This document shows positions 1-7,113 of a stretch of DNA of 26,577 nt, piece after piece. Both the position numbers and the translations under genes were made by a program. The number at the start of each line of letters is the position of its first letter. The first letter of the stretch is position 1. Below the pieces are notes generated by a model. It searched no databases and was not told where the DNA came from. It saw only the letters and a list, made by a program, of their open reading frames with translations. The DNA lies in assembly GCA_036271015.1 (NCBI GenBank), contig DATBBL010000189.1, positions 1 through 26,577 of the forward strand, read 5' to 3'. This DNA is from DASUAS01 sp036271015 (GTDB taxonomy: Bacteria; Actinomycetota; Acidimicrobiia; IMCC26256; DASPTH01).

Positions 1-2
1 CG

Positions 3-929
3 GAAGAGGCCCGGATGCACGGCCGGCGTCACTCGCGCCAGCGCGACGCCGCCGCCATCGCGCACCACTACGACCTCTCCAACGACTTCTACCGGATGGT
101 GCTCGGGCCGTCGCTCACCTACTCCTGCGCGGTGTGGGACGACGACACCACCACGTTGGAGGATGCCCAGGCGAACAAGCACGAGCTCATCTGTCGCAAG
201 CTCGACCTCCGGCCCGGCATGCGCCTCCTCGACGTCGGCAGCGGGTGGGGCGGCATGCTGCTGCACGCCGCCGAGCACCACGGCGTACAGGCGGTGGGCG
301 TCACGCTCTCCCGTCCGCAGGCAGAGCTGGCGCGCAAGCGGGTCGCCGAGCGCGGCCTGGGCGACCGCGTCGAGGTGCGCTTCGCCGATTTCCGCGACGT
401 CGACGACGGGCCGTACGACGCCATCAGCTCGATCGGCATGTTCGAGCACGTAGGTCTGTCGGAGCTCGACGCGTACTTCACCCGCTGCCGCGCGCTGTTG
501 CGGCCGCAGGGCCGTCTCCTCAACCACGGCATCAGCCGTCCCCATCACGCGGGGAAGATGCATCACCACCGCTGGGCGCCGGGGAGGCTGGATCGCAACT
601 TCACCGAGCGCTACGTGTTCCCGGACGGCGAGCTGCACGAGATCGGCAACGTGGTCTCCGCCATCCAGCGCGCCGGGTTCGAGGCCCGGCACATGGAGAG
701 CCTGCGCGAGCACTACGCGCTCACGCTCCGGTGCTGGGTCCGCAATCTCGAGGATCACTGGGACGACGCGGTGGCGGAGGTCGGGCCCGGCCGCGCGCGG
801 GTCTGGCGGCTCTACATGGCGGCGGCCGCGGTGGGCTTCGAACACGACGACAACCAGGTGCACCAGGTGCTCGCCACCGCGACGACCGACGGCGACAGCG
901 GGATGCCCCGCCGCCCCCGGTTCGCCTGA
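3..929 (+). CDS. Cyclopropane-fatty-acyl-phospholipid synthase family methyltransferase, probably 5'-truncated by the window edge
   Basis: Members of this family transfer a methylene or methyl group from S-adenosylmethionine to unsaturated acyl chains of membrane lipids. Counting from the first Met (position 15), HYDLSNDFYRMVLGPSLTYS (about 18-37) with Cys38 is the family's substrate-side signature. LLDVGSGWGG (71-80) is the SAM-binding loop, with Ser where Cys is more usual. GMFEHVG (141-147) carries the conserved Glu144. The C-terminal half has the usual RYVFPDGELHE segment. The frame stays open to the left edge, and the residues before Met15 (EEAR) read like the linker of the approximately 420-residue actinobacterial enzymes, so I think the true start is upstream. 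A purine-rich GGAAGAGG sits just before Met15, so a 304-residue protein of mycolate-cyclopropanase size remains possible. A His-rich segment (about 174-188) is unusual. Confidence 0.85.
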   Translation, partial: EEARMHGRRHSRQRDAAAIAHHYDLSNDFYRMVLGPSLTYSCAVWDDDTTTLEDAQANKHELICRKLDLRPGMRLLDVGSGWGGMLLHAAEHHGVQAVGVTLSRPQAELARKRVAERGLGDRVEVRFADFRDVDDGPYDAISSIGMFEHVGLSELDAYFTRCRALLRPQGRLLNHGISRPHHAGKMHHHRWAPGRLDRNFTERYVFPDGELHEIGNVVSAIQRAGFEARHMESLREHYALTLRCWVRNLEDHWDDAVAEVGPGRARVWRLYMAAAAVGFEHDDNQVHQVLATATTDGDSGMPRRPRFA

Positions 930-952
930 CTTCGCCCTGACCCCGGGCGCGT

Positions 953-958
953 TAATGT
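953..958 (+). promoter_or_regulatory. Putative -10 box (TAATGT) for the 988-4534 operon
   Basis: TAATGT fits the TAnnnT -10 consensus. It lies 29 nt before the GTG at 988, leaving room for a short leader with the GGAGG ribosome site at 977-981. A TTCGCC about 16 nt upstream is only a weak -35 match. It is the only plausible promoter in the 58-nt gap after the methyltransferase. Confidence 0.45.
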
Positions 959-976
959 CCGGTCCTTAACCGGTCC
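959..976 (+). repeat. Direct repeat CCGGTCC x2 that also forms an inverted repeat (operator candidate)
   Basis: CCGGTCC occurs at 959-965 and 970-976, 11 bp apart, about one helical turn. CCGGT (959-963) and ACCGG (969-973) also form an inverted repeat with a 5-nt centre. The element covers the expected transcription start between the -10 box and the ribosome site, a typical repressor position. No nearby regulator gene explains it, so this is only a candidate. Confidence 0.3.
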
Positions 977-987
977 GGAGGTCCGCC

Positions 988-2103
988 GTGAAGTTCGCGC
1001 TCTTCTACGAGATCCCGGTCGCCCGGCCGTGGACGCCGGGCAAGGAGCACCAGGCCTACAAGGACACCATCGAGCAGGCGGTGCTCGGTGACCAGATGGG
1101 CTTCCACGCCTTCTGGACGGTGGAGCACCACTTCCTGGAGGAGTACTCGCACTGCTCCAACCCCGAGGTCCTCTACGGCGCGGTCGCGGCCCTCACCCAG
1201 AACATCCGCATCGGGTACGGCGTGCGTCTCCTCCCCAAGCCGTACAACCACCCGATCCGGACCGCGGAGTCGGTGGCGGTGCTCGACCTCGTCTCCGACG
1301 GCCGGGTCGACTTCGGGACCGGGCGCTCGTCGACGCGCGCCGAGCTGGAGGGCTTCGACGTCGATCCCGACGAGACGCGCCTGATGTGGCGCGAGGCGCT
1401 GGGCCACATCGTCGGCGCGTGGACCGAGGACGAGTACCAGGCCCAGGGCGAGTACTGGCAGATGGGCGCGCCGCGCCGGGTGCTGCCGAAGCCGCTGCAG
1501 CAGCCGCACCCGCCGATCTTCGGCGCCACCAGCAGCCTCCCCGGCCACGAGGAGATCGGCCAGCGCGGCATCGGGCTGTGCTCGTTCACCGTCGGCCTGC
1601 CGCCCGAGCAGCTGGCCGAGAACATCGCGATGTACCGCAAGGGTCTCGCGGCGTGCGGCCAGCCCGCGGGCAAGTTCGTCAACGACACCGCGGCCACCTT
1701 CACCATGGTCGCCTGCGCGCCCACCAACGAAGAAGCCACCGAGGTCGCGCGGGAGTCGTTCGAGTGGTACCCGAAGCACGGCGGCGGCCTCATTGCGTCG
1801 GTCGCCGAGTGGCAGGAGGAGCGGGGCATCACCGGCGGCCAGCTCGGCACGTACCAGTACACGGGTGAGGTGCTCAAGCACAAGCGGGAGGGCGCGATGG
1901 GCCAGCTCACCATCGACTACCTGCGCGACTCCGGCTCTGCGGTGATGGGCGACCCCGACGCGTGCATCGCGGCCGCCAAGCGCTACGAGGCGGTCGGGTG
2001 CGACCTGCTGCTGTGCCTGGTGAACCCGTACAAGATCCCGCACGAGAAGGTCATGCAGACCATCGAGCTGATGGGCAAGCACGTGCTGCCGGAGTTCGAA
2101 TGA
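988..2103 (+). CDS. LLM-class (luciferase-like) flavin-dependent oxidoreductase
   Basis: This 371-residue protein belongs to the bacterial-luciferase-like TIM-barrel monooxygenases, which use reduced FMN (or F420) to oxidise small organic substrates. The N-terminal strand MKFALFYEIP, the VEHHF motif (about 45-49), IGYGVRLLP (76-83), the RTAESVAVLD helix (91-100) and GRVDFGTGRS (105-114) are typical. The length matches the family. The start is GTG at 988, with GGAGG 6 nt upstream. It is the first gene of a four-gene operon; its stop overlaps the next start as ATGA. Being grouped with an SDR, a VOC protein and an amidohydrolase suggests a catabolic monooxygenation step. FMN versus F420 and the substrate cannot be decided by reading, although the HHF motif with an SDR partner is common among FMN types in Actinobacteria. 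Confidence 0.9.
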   Translation: MKFALFYEIPVARPWTPGKEHQAYKDTIEQAVLGDQMGFHAFWTVEHHFLEEYSHCSNPEVLYGAVAALTQNIRIGYGVRLLPKPYNHPIRTAESVAVLDLVSDGRVDFGTGRSSTRAELEGFDVDPDETRLMWREALGHIVGAWTEDEYQAQGEYWQMGAPRRVLPKPLQQPHPPIFGATSSLPGHEEIGQRGIGLCSFTVGLPPEQLAENIAMYRKGLAACGQPAGKFVNDTAATFTMVACAPTNEEATEVARESFEWYPKHGGGLIASVAEWQEERGITGGQLGTYQYTGEVLKHKREGAMGQLTIDYLRDSGSAVMGDPDACIAAAKRYEAVGCDLLLCLVNPYKIPHEKVMQTIELMGKHVLPEFE

Positions 2104-2858
2104 CGGGCGGCCGGATCGACGGGAAGGTCGCGCTGGTCACCGGCGCGGCGTCCGGGCTCGGTCTCGCCACCGCCGACCGCTTCGCCAAGGAGGGCGCGGT
2201 CGTGGTGGGCGCCGACGTCACCGCGGCCGATGGCGTGCGCATGCTCGACGTGCGCGACGAAGCGGCGATCGCGGCACTCGTCGACGCGATCGTCGCCGAC
2301 CACGGCCGGCTCGACGTCGTGGTCAACTACGCCGGCGTCGCCGGTGGTGGTCCGGTGCATCTGGTCGACGGCGGCGAGTGGGACCAAGTGCTCGACGTGA
2401 ACCTCAAAGGCACGTTCCTCGTGAACAAGCACGCGCTGCGGCCGATGCTCGAGCAGAGGTCGGGCAGCATCATCAACATCGCCAGCGTCGAGGGCCTCCA
2501 GGGGACCGAAGGCGGCAGCTCGTACAACGCCTCGAAGGCGGGCGTGGTGATGCTCACCAAGAACATGGCCATCGACTATGGCCGGGCCGGCATCCGCGTG
2601 AACGCGATCTGCCCCGGCTTCATCGACACGCCCATGTTCCGCGCGGTCATGGGCAGCGAGCACATGGCCCAGTTCCGCGATCGGTATCGCGACGACCACA
2701 TGCTGGGTCGGTTCGGGCGTCCCGACGAGATCGCGGCCGCCGCGTTGTTCCTCGCGTCCGATGACGCATCGTTCGTCACCGGCGTGGCGTTGCCCGTCGA
2801 CGGTGGGTACCTCGCCGGTACCCGCACCGGGCTCTCTGACCTGATGGGAATCGGCTGA
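2100..2858 (+). CDS. SDR family NAD-dependent dehydrogenase
   Basis: This is a classical short-chain dehydrogenase/reductase of 252 residues. It has the Rossmann loop TGAASGLG (14-21), Asp39 at the end of beta-2 (favouring NAD), NYAG (76-79, usually NNAG), Asn101, Ser129, and the catalytic pair Tyr142-x3-Lys146 (YNASK). The C-terminus has the usual VTGVALPVDGGYLAGT. The start is the ATG at 2100, which overlaps the preceding TGA by 4 nt; the frame is open further upstream, but that sequence lies inside the monooxygenase. It probably oxidises or reduces the alcohol/ketone made or used by the neighbouring monooxygenase. The substrate is unknown. Confidence 0.92.
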   Translation: MTGGRIDGKVALVTGAASGLGLATADRFAKEGAVVVGADVTAADGVRMLDVRDEAAIAALVDAIVADHGRLDVVVNYAGVAGGGPVHLVDGGEWDQVLDVNLKGTFLVNKHALRPMLEQRSGSIINIASVEGLQGTEGGSSYNASKAGVVMLTKNMAIDYGRAGIRVNAICPGFIDTPMFRAVMGSEHMAQFRDRYRDDHMLGRFGRPDEIAAAALFLASDDASFVTGVALPVDGGYLAGTRTGLSDLMGIG

Positions 2859-2871
2859 CCGGGAGGTCGTC

Positions 2872-3327
2872 ATGGCCAACATGCGCTTCAACCACATGGA
2901 GCTCTCGTTCGCGAAGGGAACGCTCACGCCGCAGTTCCGCGACGAGGTCGACTCCTTCTACTGCGACGTGCTCGGCTGGCGCTCGCTCGACACCGAGGTC
3001 ATCGGCCAGCTCTGCCACCTGCTCCTGCCCGACGACGGCCAGTTCATCCTCCTGGCCGAGGGCAAGGAGCCCATCTCGGCGCCGGGCTACGACCACCTCG
3101 GTCTCCTGATGGAGACGCGCGAGGAGGTCGACGCGGTGCGCGAGGAGTGCCAGCGCTTCGCCGAGAAGGATGACCGGATGCGGCTCAAGATCTACGACGA
3201 CCTGGTCTCACCTACAGTGACGACACACGCCTTCTACGTGAAGTACCTGTTGCCGATCTGGTTCGACGTCCAGTGCATCGAGCGCACCAGCGGTCCCGCG
3301 CCCGAACGGCGCTGGCAGTACGTGTAG
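2872..3327 (+). CDS. VOC superfamily (glyoxalase/dioxygenase-fold) protein
   Basis: This 151-residue protein resembles a single vicinal-oxygen-chelate unit made of two beta-alpha-beta-beta-beta modules. RFNHMELSF (5-13) opens module one and YDHLGLLM (73-80) opens module two. His8, Glu63, His75 and Glu137 are spaced like the usual metal ligands, so it may bind a divalent metal. Relatives include extradiol dioxygenases, glyoxalases, epimerases and resistance proteins, so the fold does not fix the reaction. It starts 13 nt after the SDR stop, with GGGAGG before the ATG, and is the third gene of the operon. A role on an oxygenated ring or hydroxy-acid intermediate is inference from context. Confidence 0.8.
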   Translation: MANMRFNHMELSFAKGTLTPQFRDEVDSFYCDVLGWRSLDTEVIGQLCHLLLPDDGQFILLAEGKEPISAPGYDHLGLLMETREEVDAVREECQRFAEKDDRMRLKIYDDLVSPTVTTHAFYVKYLLPIWFDVQCIERTSGPAPERRWQYV

Positions 3328-3352
3328 GACGAAGTCGAGGGGGTAACTGCAC

Positions 3353-4534
3353 ATGAGCGAGACCGAGGACCTGTTCCTTCCCGAACCGCTCCCGAGGGAC
3401 GTGAAGTACACGGTGATCTCGGTCGACGACCACGTCGTCGAGCCACCGCACACGTTCGAGGGCCGGCTCCCGAAGCACCTCCAGGACCGCGCGCCTCGAG
3501 TCGCCGACCGCGACGGTCTCCAGATCTGGGAATTCGAGGACCAGCAGTTCACGCAGGTCGGCATGAACGCGATCGCGGGCCGCAAGCCCACGCAGAAGAA
3601 AGAGCCGTTCCGCTTCGACCAGATGCGCCCGAGTTGCTACGACGTCGACGCCCGCGTGCGCGACATGGACATCAACGGCGTGTGGGCGGCCGTGAACTTC
3701 CCGTCCATGGTCACCGGCTTCTGCGGCCGGGTGTTCTTCAACGCAAACGACCCCGAGCTCGGGCAAGCGTGCATCCGCGCCTGGAACGACTGGCTGTTCG
3801 AGGAGTGGTACACGCCACACCCGACGCGCATCGTCCCGCTCGGCATCGCCTTCCTGAGCGACCCCGACGCCGCCGTCGCCGAGATCCATCGCAACGCCGA
3901 ACGCGGCTTCACCGGCATCTCCATGCCCGAGCGGCCCCACTTGATCGGGCTCCCCGACCTCTGGCAGCGCGACCACTGGGACCCGATCATCCAGGCCTGC
4001 GTCGACACCGACACCGTGGTGTCGCTCCACGTCGGGAGCTCCGGCGGGGCCATGGGGCCGCCCGACGCGCCCGGGCTCCAGATCGGCGCCACCCTCTTCG
4101 GACAACTGTCGCTCACGTCGGCGGCGGAGTGGCTGTGGTCGGAGTACCCCGTGAAGCACCCGGACCTCAAGATCGCGATGAGCGAGGGCGGCATCGGCTG
4201 GGTGGCAATGCTGCTCGACCGCCTCGACAACATCATCGACCGCTCGGGCTACGGCGCCGGGTGGGACGAGCGCCCGGCCGACGTGCTGCAGCGCAACTTC
4301 TGGTTCTGCACGCTCGACGACCCGTCGACCATCGACACGCGCTACCGCATCGGCGTCGAGAACGTCATGGTGGAGACCGACTTCCCGCACGGCGACGGCA
4401 CGTGGCCCGACACCCAGCTCGTGATCGAGAAGCTGTGGGGGCACATCCCCGACGACGAGCTGCGGATGATGTGCTGCGAGAACGCGGCCAAGCTGTACCG
4501 GCACCCCCTACCGGACGTCGTGCTCCCACGCTGA
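3353..4534 (+). CDS. Amidohydrolase family protein (Amidohydro_2, metal-dependent TIM barrel)
   Basis: This 393-residue protein belongs to the Amidohydro_2 group, which includes metal-dependent decarboxylases (ACMSD type) and ring-opening hydrolases. VISVDDHVVEP (21-31) contains the N-terminal DxH metal motif (Asp25, His27). RVRDMDINGVWAAVNFPS (about 100-117) is the usual 'R..DMD..GV...NFP' stretch. SLHVGSSGG (about 224-232) supplies a barrel His, and ETDFPHGDGTWPD (about 341-353) is the characteristic C-terminal Asp motif. It is the last gene of the operon, 25 nt after the VOC gene, with GAGGGGGT before the ATG. A second, more distant amidohydrolase of the same type lies at 14677-16128. Hydrolase and decarboxylase are both possible. 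Confidence 0.9.
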   Translation: MSETEDLFLPEPLPRDVKYTVISVDDHVVEPPHTFEGRLPKHLQDRAPRVADRDGLQIWEFEDQQFTQVGMNAIAGRKPTQKKEPFRFDQMRPSCYDVDARVRDMDINGVWAAVNFPSMVTGFCGRVFFNANDPELGQACIRAWNDWLFEEWYTPHPTRIVPLGIAFLSDPDAAVAEIHRNAERGFTGISMPERPHLIGLPDLWQRDHWDPIIQACVDTDTVVSLHVGSSGGAMGPPDAPGLQIGATLFGQLSLTSAAEWLWSEYPVKHPDLKIAMSEGGIGWVAMLLDRLDNIIDRSGYGAGWDERPADVLQRNFWFCTLDDPSTIDTRYRIGVENVMVETDFPHGDGTWPDTQLVIEKLWGHIPDDELRMMCCENAAKLYRHPLPDVVLPR

Positions 4535-4585
4535 CGGGGGGCATTCCCTGACGCCGCGGCGCAGGTCTGCGAAGCTACGCGGCGT

Positions 4586-7009
4586 ATGACCGCCGCGACC
4601 GAGGCTCCGTCCGCCGAGGCCCCGCGCCCGACGCGCGTCGCCGCGTGGCGCGAGCACTCCTTCGGCCCGGCATCGGAACAGCCGTACCGGCGGCGCACCA
4701 GCGACTGGATCCGGCTCGTGGTCGGTGTCGGCATCCTCGCGTTGGCGATCTGGCACCAGGACGACCCGAGCCAGTTCGAGAAGGACCTCTTCACCACCGT
4801 CAACGGCCTGCCCAACCAGCTCGAGTCGTTCTTCCGACTGCTCTACGCCCTCGGCGCGTTGTGGGCGCTCGGCCTCGTCGTCGTCGCCGCGCTGGCGGCC
4901 CGGCGCTGGCGTCTGGCGCGCGACATGGCGATCGGCGGCGTGGCCACCTGGGTGCTGGCGAGGTTCATCGGCGCGCTCGTCGTCGAGAACGCCAGCCTCA
5001 CGCACAGCCTCGACATCGTCACGCGCGTCGGCGACGAGACCGCGAACTTCCCCGCCGTGCGCCTGGCGATCATCGTGGCCGTCATCTCGGTGGCGTCCCC
5101 CTACCTGACTCGGCCGGTACGGCGCTTGGGTCAGCTCCTCGTGCTCCTGATCGCGATCGCGTCGCTCTACCTCGGTACAACCGTGCCCGACGGCGCGCTC
5201 GCCGCAGTCGCGCTCGGGTGGTCGGTCGCTGCGCTCGTGCACCTGGTGTTCGGATCACCGGGCGGGCGACCCACGACCGCACAGGTGACCGCGACGCTCG
5301 GCGAGCTCGGAGTCGACGCCGACGATGTGCACCTCCTGGCGCAGCAACCGCGCACAGGGACCGAGATGTCGGCCCGCGACGCGACCGGCGAGCTCACGGT
5401 GCGGGTGCTCGGTCGCGACGAAGCCGACGCGCAGCTCATGTCGAAGTTCTGGCGCTCGCTGGCGTACAAGGACGGCGGTCCTGCGTGGCACACCACCCGG
5501 CTCGAGGACGTCGAGGCGCAGGCCTACGCGCTCCTCCTGGCCGAGCGCGCCGACGTGACCGTGCCGCCGGTGGTCGTGGCCGGCACCGCCGGACCGGGCG
5601 CCGCGCTCATCGCCTGCCGCCCGCTCCCCGGTACGCACCTGTGCGACGTCGCGCCGTCGGACGTCACCGACGCGATGCTCACCGACCTGTGGGGGCAGGT
5701 CTCGTCGCTGCACGCGGCCCGGGTCGCGCACGGCCGGCTCAACTGCAGCCATGTCGTCGTCGACGGTGCCGACGTCGGCATCGACGGCTTCGAGCTCGCG
5801 ACCGGCGCCGCGGCGACGGGACGGCGGGCGGCCGACGTCGCCGAGCTGCTCGTGAGCACCGCGTTGATCGTCGGGAACGACCGGGCGGTCGCCGCCGCGC
5901 GCGCGGGCCTGGGGGACGACGCGGTCGTCGAAGCGCTGCCCTACGTGCAGCCCGCCGCGCTCAGCGGGGAGATGCGCACGGACCGCCGCCACCGCAAGGA
6001 GCGCTCGAAGCAGGTGGCCGACGTCCGGGCGGCCGCCGCGGCGGCGACCGACACCGACCTCCCTCCGCTCCAGGAGCTCCACCGCGTCAGCGGCACCAAC
6101 CTCATGATGGCGGTCGGCACGCTCATCGCGATCTTCGCCCTGCTGAGCCAGGTCGGGAGCCCGCAGGAGCTGTGGGACACGATCACCAACGCCGACATCG
6201 GCTGGCTGATCGTGGCGATGATCATCTCGCTCCTCACGAACTTTGCGACCGCCATCGCCCTCATGGGCACGGTACCGATCAACCTGCCGCTGCTCCGCAC
6301 CGCCGAGCTGCAGCTCTCGATGTCGTTCTCCAACCTGGCCGTCCCCGCGGTCGGCGGCATGGCGGCGCAGATCCGGTTCCTCCAGAAGCAGGGCGTCGAT
6401 CTCGCGTCCGCGGTCGCGTCCGGCGGATTGCTCATCAACGTGGGCAACATCGTCGCCCAGATCCTGCTGCTCGGTGTCGCGATCCTGCTCGCGCCGACGA
6501 AGATCCACGTCGAGCCGATCGACACGCAGAAGCTCCTGACCTTCGTGCTCCTGGTCATCCTCGTGCTCGTGCTCGTCGTCGGTCTCGTGCTCGGCATCCC
6601 CAAGCTCCGGAAGTTGGTGGTACCGCCCACCAAGGCGGCGATGACGACGTTGTGGGAGGCGCTGCGGTCGCCGCGGCGCGTCGCGTTCCTGCTCGGCGGG
6701 AACGCGATCAACGCGCTCATGTACGCGGCCGTCTACGCCGCGTGCATCGCCGCGTTCGGCGGCTCGATCAACTTCTGGACCCTGCTCTCCCTCAACATCA
6801 TCATCTCGACCCTGGCGTCGCTGGTGCCCATCCCCGGCGGCAACACCGCGGTGTCGTCGGTGGGGATGTCGGGCGCGCTGGCGGCGGTCGGTGTGCCGAC
6901 GTCGATCGCGGTGGCCGCGGTGCTCGCCGACCAGCTCGTCGCCAGCTTCCTGCCCGCGGTCCCGGGGTGGTGGGCGACCAACAACCTGTTGCACGACGAC
7001 TACCTGTAA
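4586..7009 (+). CDS. Multidomain membrane protein: degenerate PAP2-like region, pseudokinase-like region, LPG-synthase TM (flippase-like) domain
   Basis: This 807-residue protein has three parts. Residues about 40-225 hold several TM helices arranged like a PAP2 phosphatase, but the active-site motifs look lost: the PSGH position reads FPAVR (155-159) and the SR...H..D position reads SLYLGTTVPDG (193-203). Residues about 262-430 resemble a protein kinase, with TVRVLGRDEAD (271-281), an HGRLNCSH loop (382-389) in place of HxDxxxxN, and DGFE (400-403) in place of DFG/DFD, so both acidic residues are missing. Residues about 500-800 are a polytopic UPF0104/lysylphosphatidylglycerol-synthase TM domain with AVPAVGGMAAQIRFLQKQGV (586-605) and PIPGGNTAV (748-756). 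No C-terminal aminoacyl-transferase domain is present. The ATG at 4586 has no clear ribosome site. A role in lipid or glycolipid translocation is inference from the family. Confidence 0.88.
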   Translation: MTAATEAPSAEAPRPTRVAAWREHSFGPASEQPYRRRTSDWIRLVVGVGILALAIWHQDDPSQFEKDLFTTVNGLPNQLESFFRLLYALGALWALGLVVVAALAARRWRLARDMAIGGVATWVLARFIGALVVENASLTHSLDIVTRVGDETANFPAVRLAIIVAVISVASPYLTRPVRRLGQLLVLLIAIASLYLGTTVPDGALAAVALGWSVAALVHLVFGSPGGRPTTAQVTATLGELGVDADDVHLLAQQPRTGTEMSARDATGELTVRVLGRDEADAQLMSKFWRSLAYKDGGPAWHTTRLEDVEAQAYALLLAERADVTVPPVVVAGTAGPGAALIACRPLPGTHLCDVAPSDVTDAMLTDLWGQVSSLHAARVAHGRLNCSHVVVDGADVGIDGFELATGAAATGRRAADVAELLVSTALIVGNDRAVAAARAGLGDDAVVEALPYVQPAALSGEMRTDRRHRKERSKQVADVRAAAAAATDTDLPPLQELHRVSGTNLMMAVGTLIAIFALLSQVGSPQELWDTITNADIGWLIVAMIISLLTNFATAIALMGTVPINLPLLRTAELQLSMSFSNLAVPAVGGMAAQIRFLQKQGVDLASAVASGGLLINVGNIVAQILLLGVAILLAPTKIHVEPIDTQKLLTFVLLVILVLVLVVGLVLGIPKLRKLVVPPTKAAMTTLWEALRSPRRVAFLLGGNAINALMYAAVYAACIAAFGGSINFWTLLSLNIIISTLASLVPIPGGNTAVSSVGMSGALAAVGVPTSIAVAAVLADQLVASFLPAVPGWWATNNLLHDDYL

Positions 7010-7022
7010 CCCGCTGAGCGAG

Positions 7023-7051
7023 GGCCGGTCGCCCCGGTGCCCGGCCGGTCG
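7023..7051 (+). terminator. GC-rich hairpin and direct repeat after the flippase-like gene
   Basis: GGCCGG (7023-7028) can pair with CCGGCC (7041-7046) around a 12-nt loop, 13 nt past the 4586-7009 stop. GGCCGGTCG also occurs twice directly (7023-7031 and 7043-7051). No T-tract follows, so a terminator role is weakly supported. The rest of the 104-nt gap holds the promoter and ribosome site of the next gene. Confidence 0.25.
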
Positions 7052-7080
7052 GCGGACCAGCCGCTTCGGGCGAATTGGGC

Positions 7081-7086
7081 TACGCT
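7081..7086 (+). promoter_or_regulatory. Putative -10 box (TACGCT) for the gene at 7114
   Basis: TACGCT matches TAnnnT and lies 27 nt before the GTG at 7114. A transcript starting about 7 nt later would carry the purine-rich ribosome site at 7101-7108 (GAGGGGGG). No convincing -35 hexamer is visible. The same hexamer precedes the gene at 20709. Confidence 0.4.
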
Positions 7087-7113
7087 CCGCGCATCCTGCA
7101 GAGGGGGGCCTCC

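Noticed and set aside
952..2082. 376-codon - strand open frame
   Set aside because: Antisense to the luciferase-like monooxygenase, which has full family motifs.
1962..2099. Upstream extension of the SDR at 2100
   Set aside because: It would overlap the monooxygenase by 46 codons of Arg-rich sequence; SDR homology starts at 2100 with a standard ATGA overlap.
4552..4561. CGCCGCGGCG palindrome upstream of 4586
   Set aside because: A short GC palindrome of this kind is expected by chance in such GC-rich DNA; no second copy or -10 relation supports a site.
6541..6600. Repetitive CTCGTGCTCGT-like stretch
   Set aside because: It encodes a Leu/Val-rich TM helix of the flippase-like domain; the repetition is due to codon use.
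7075..7113. TTG start 13 codons upstream for the five-TM protein
   Set aside because: It precedes the putative -10 box; GTG 7114 has a strong ribosome site.
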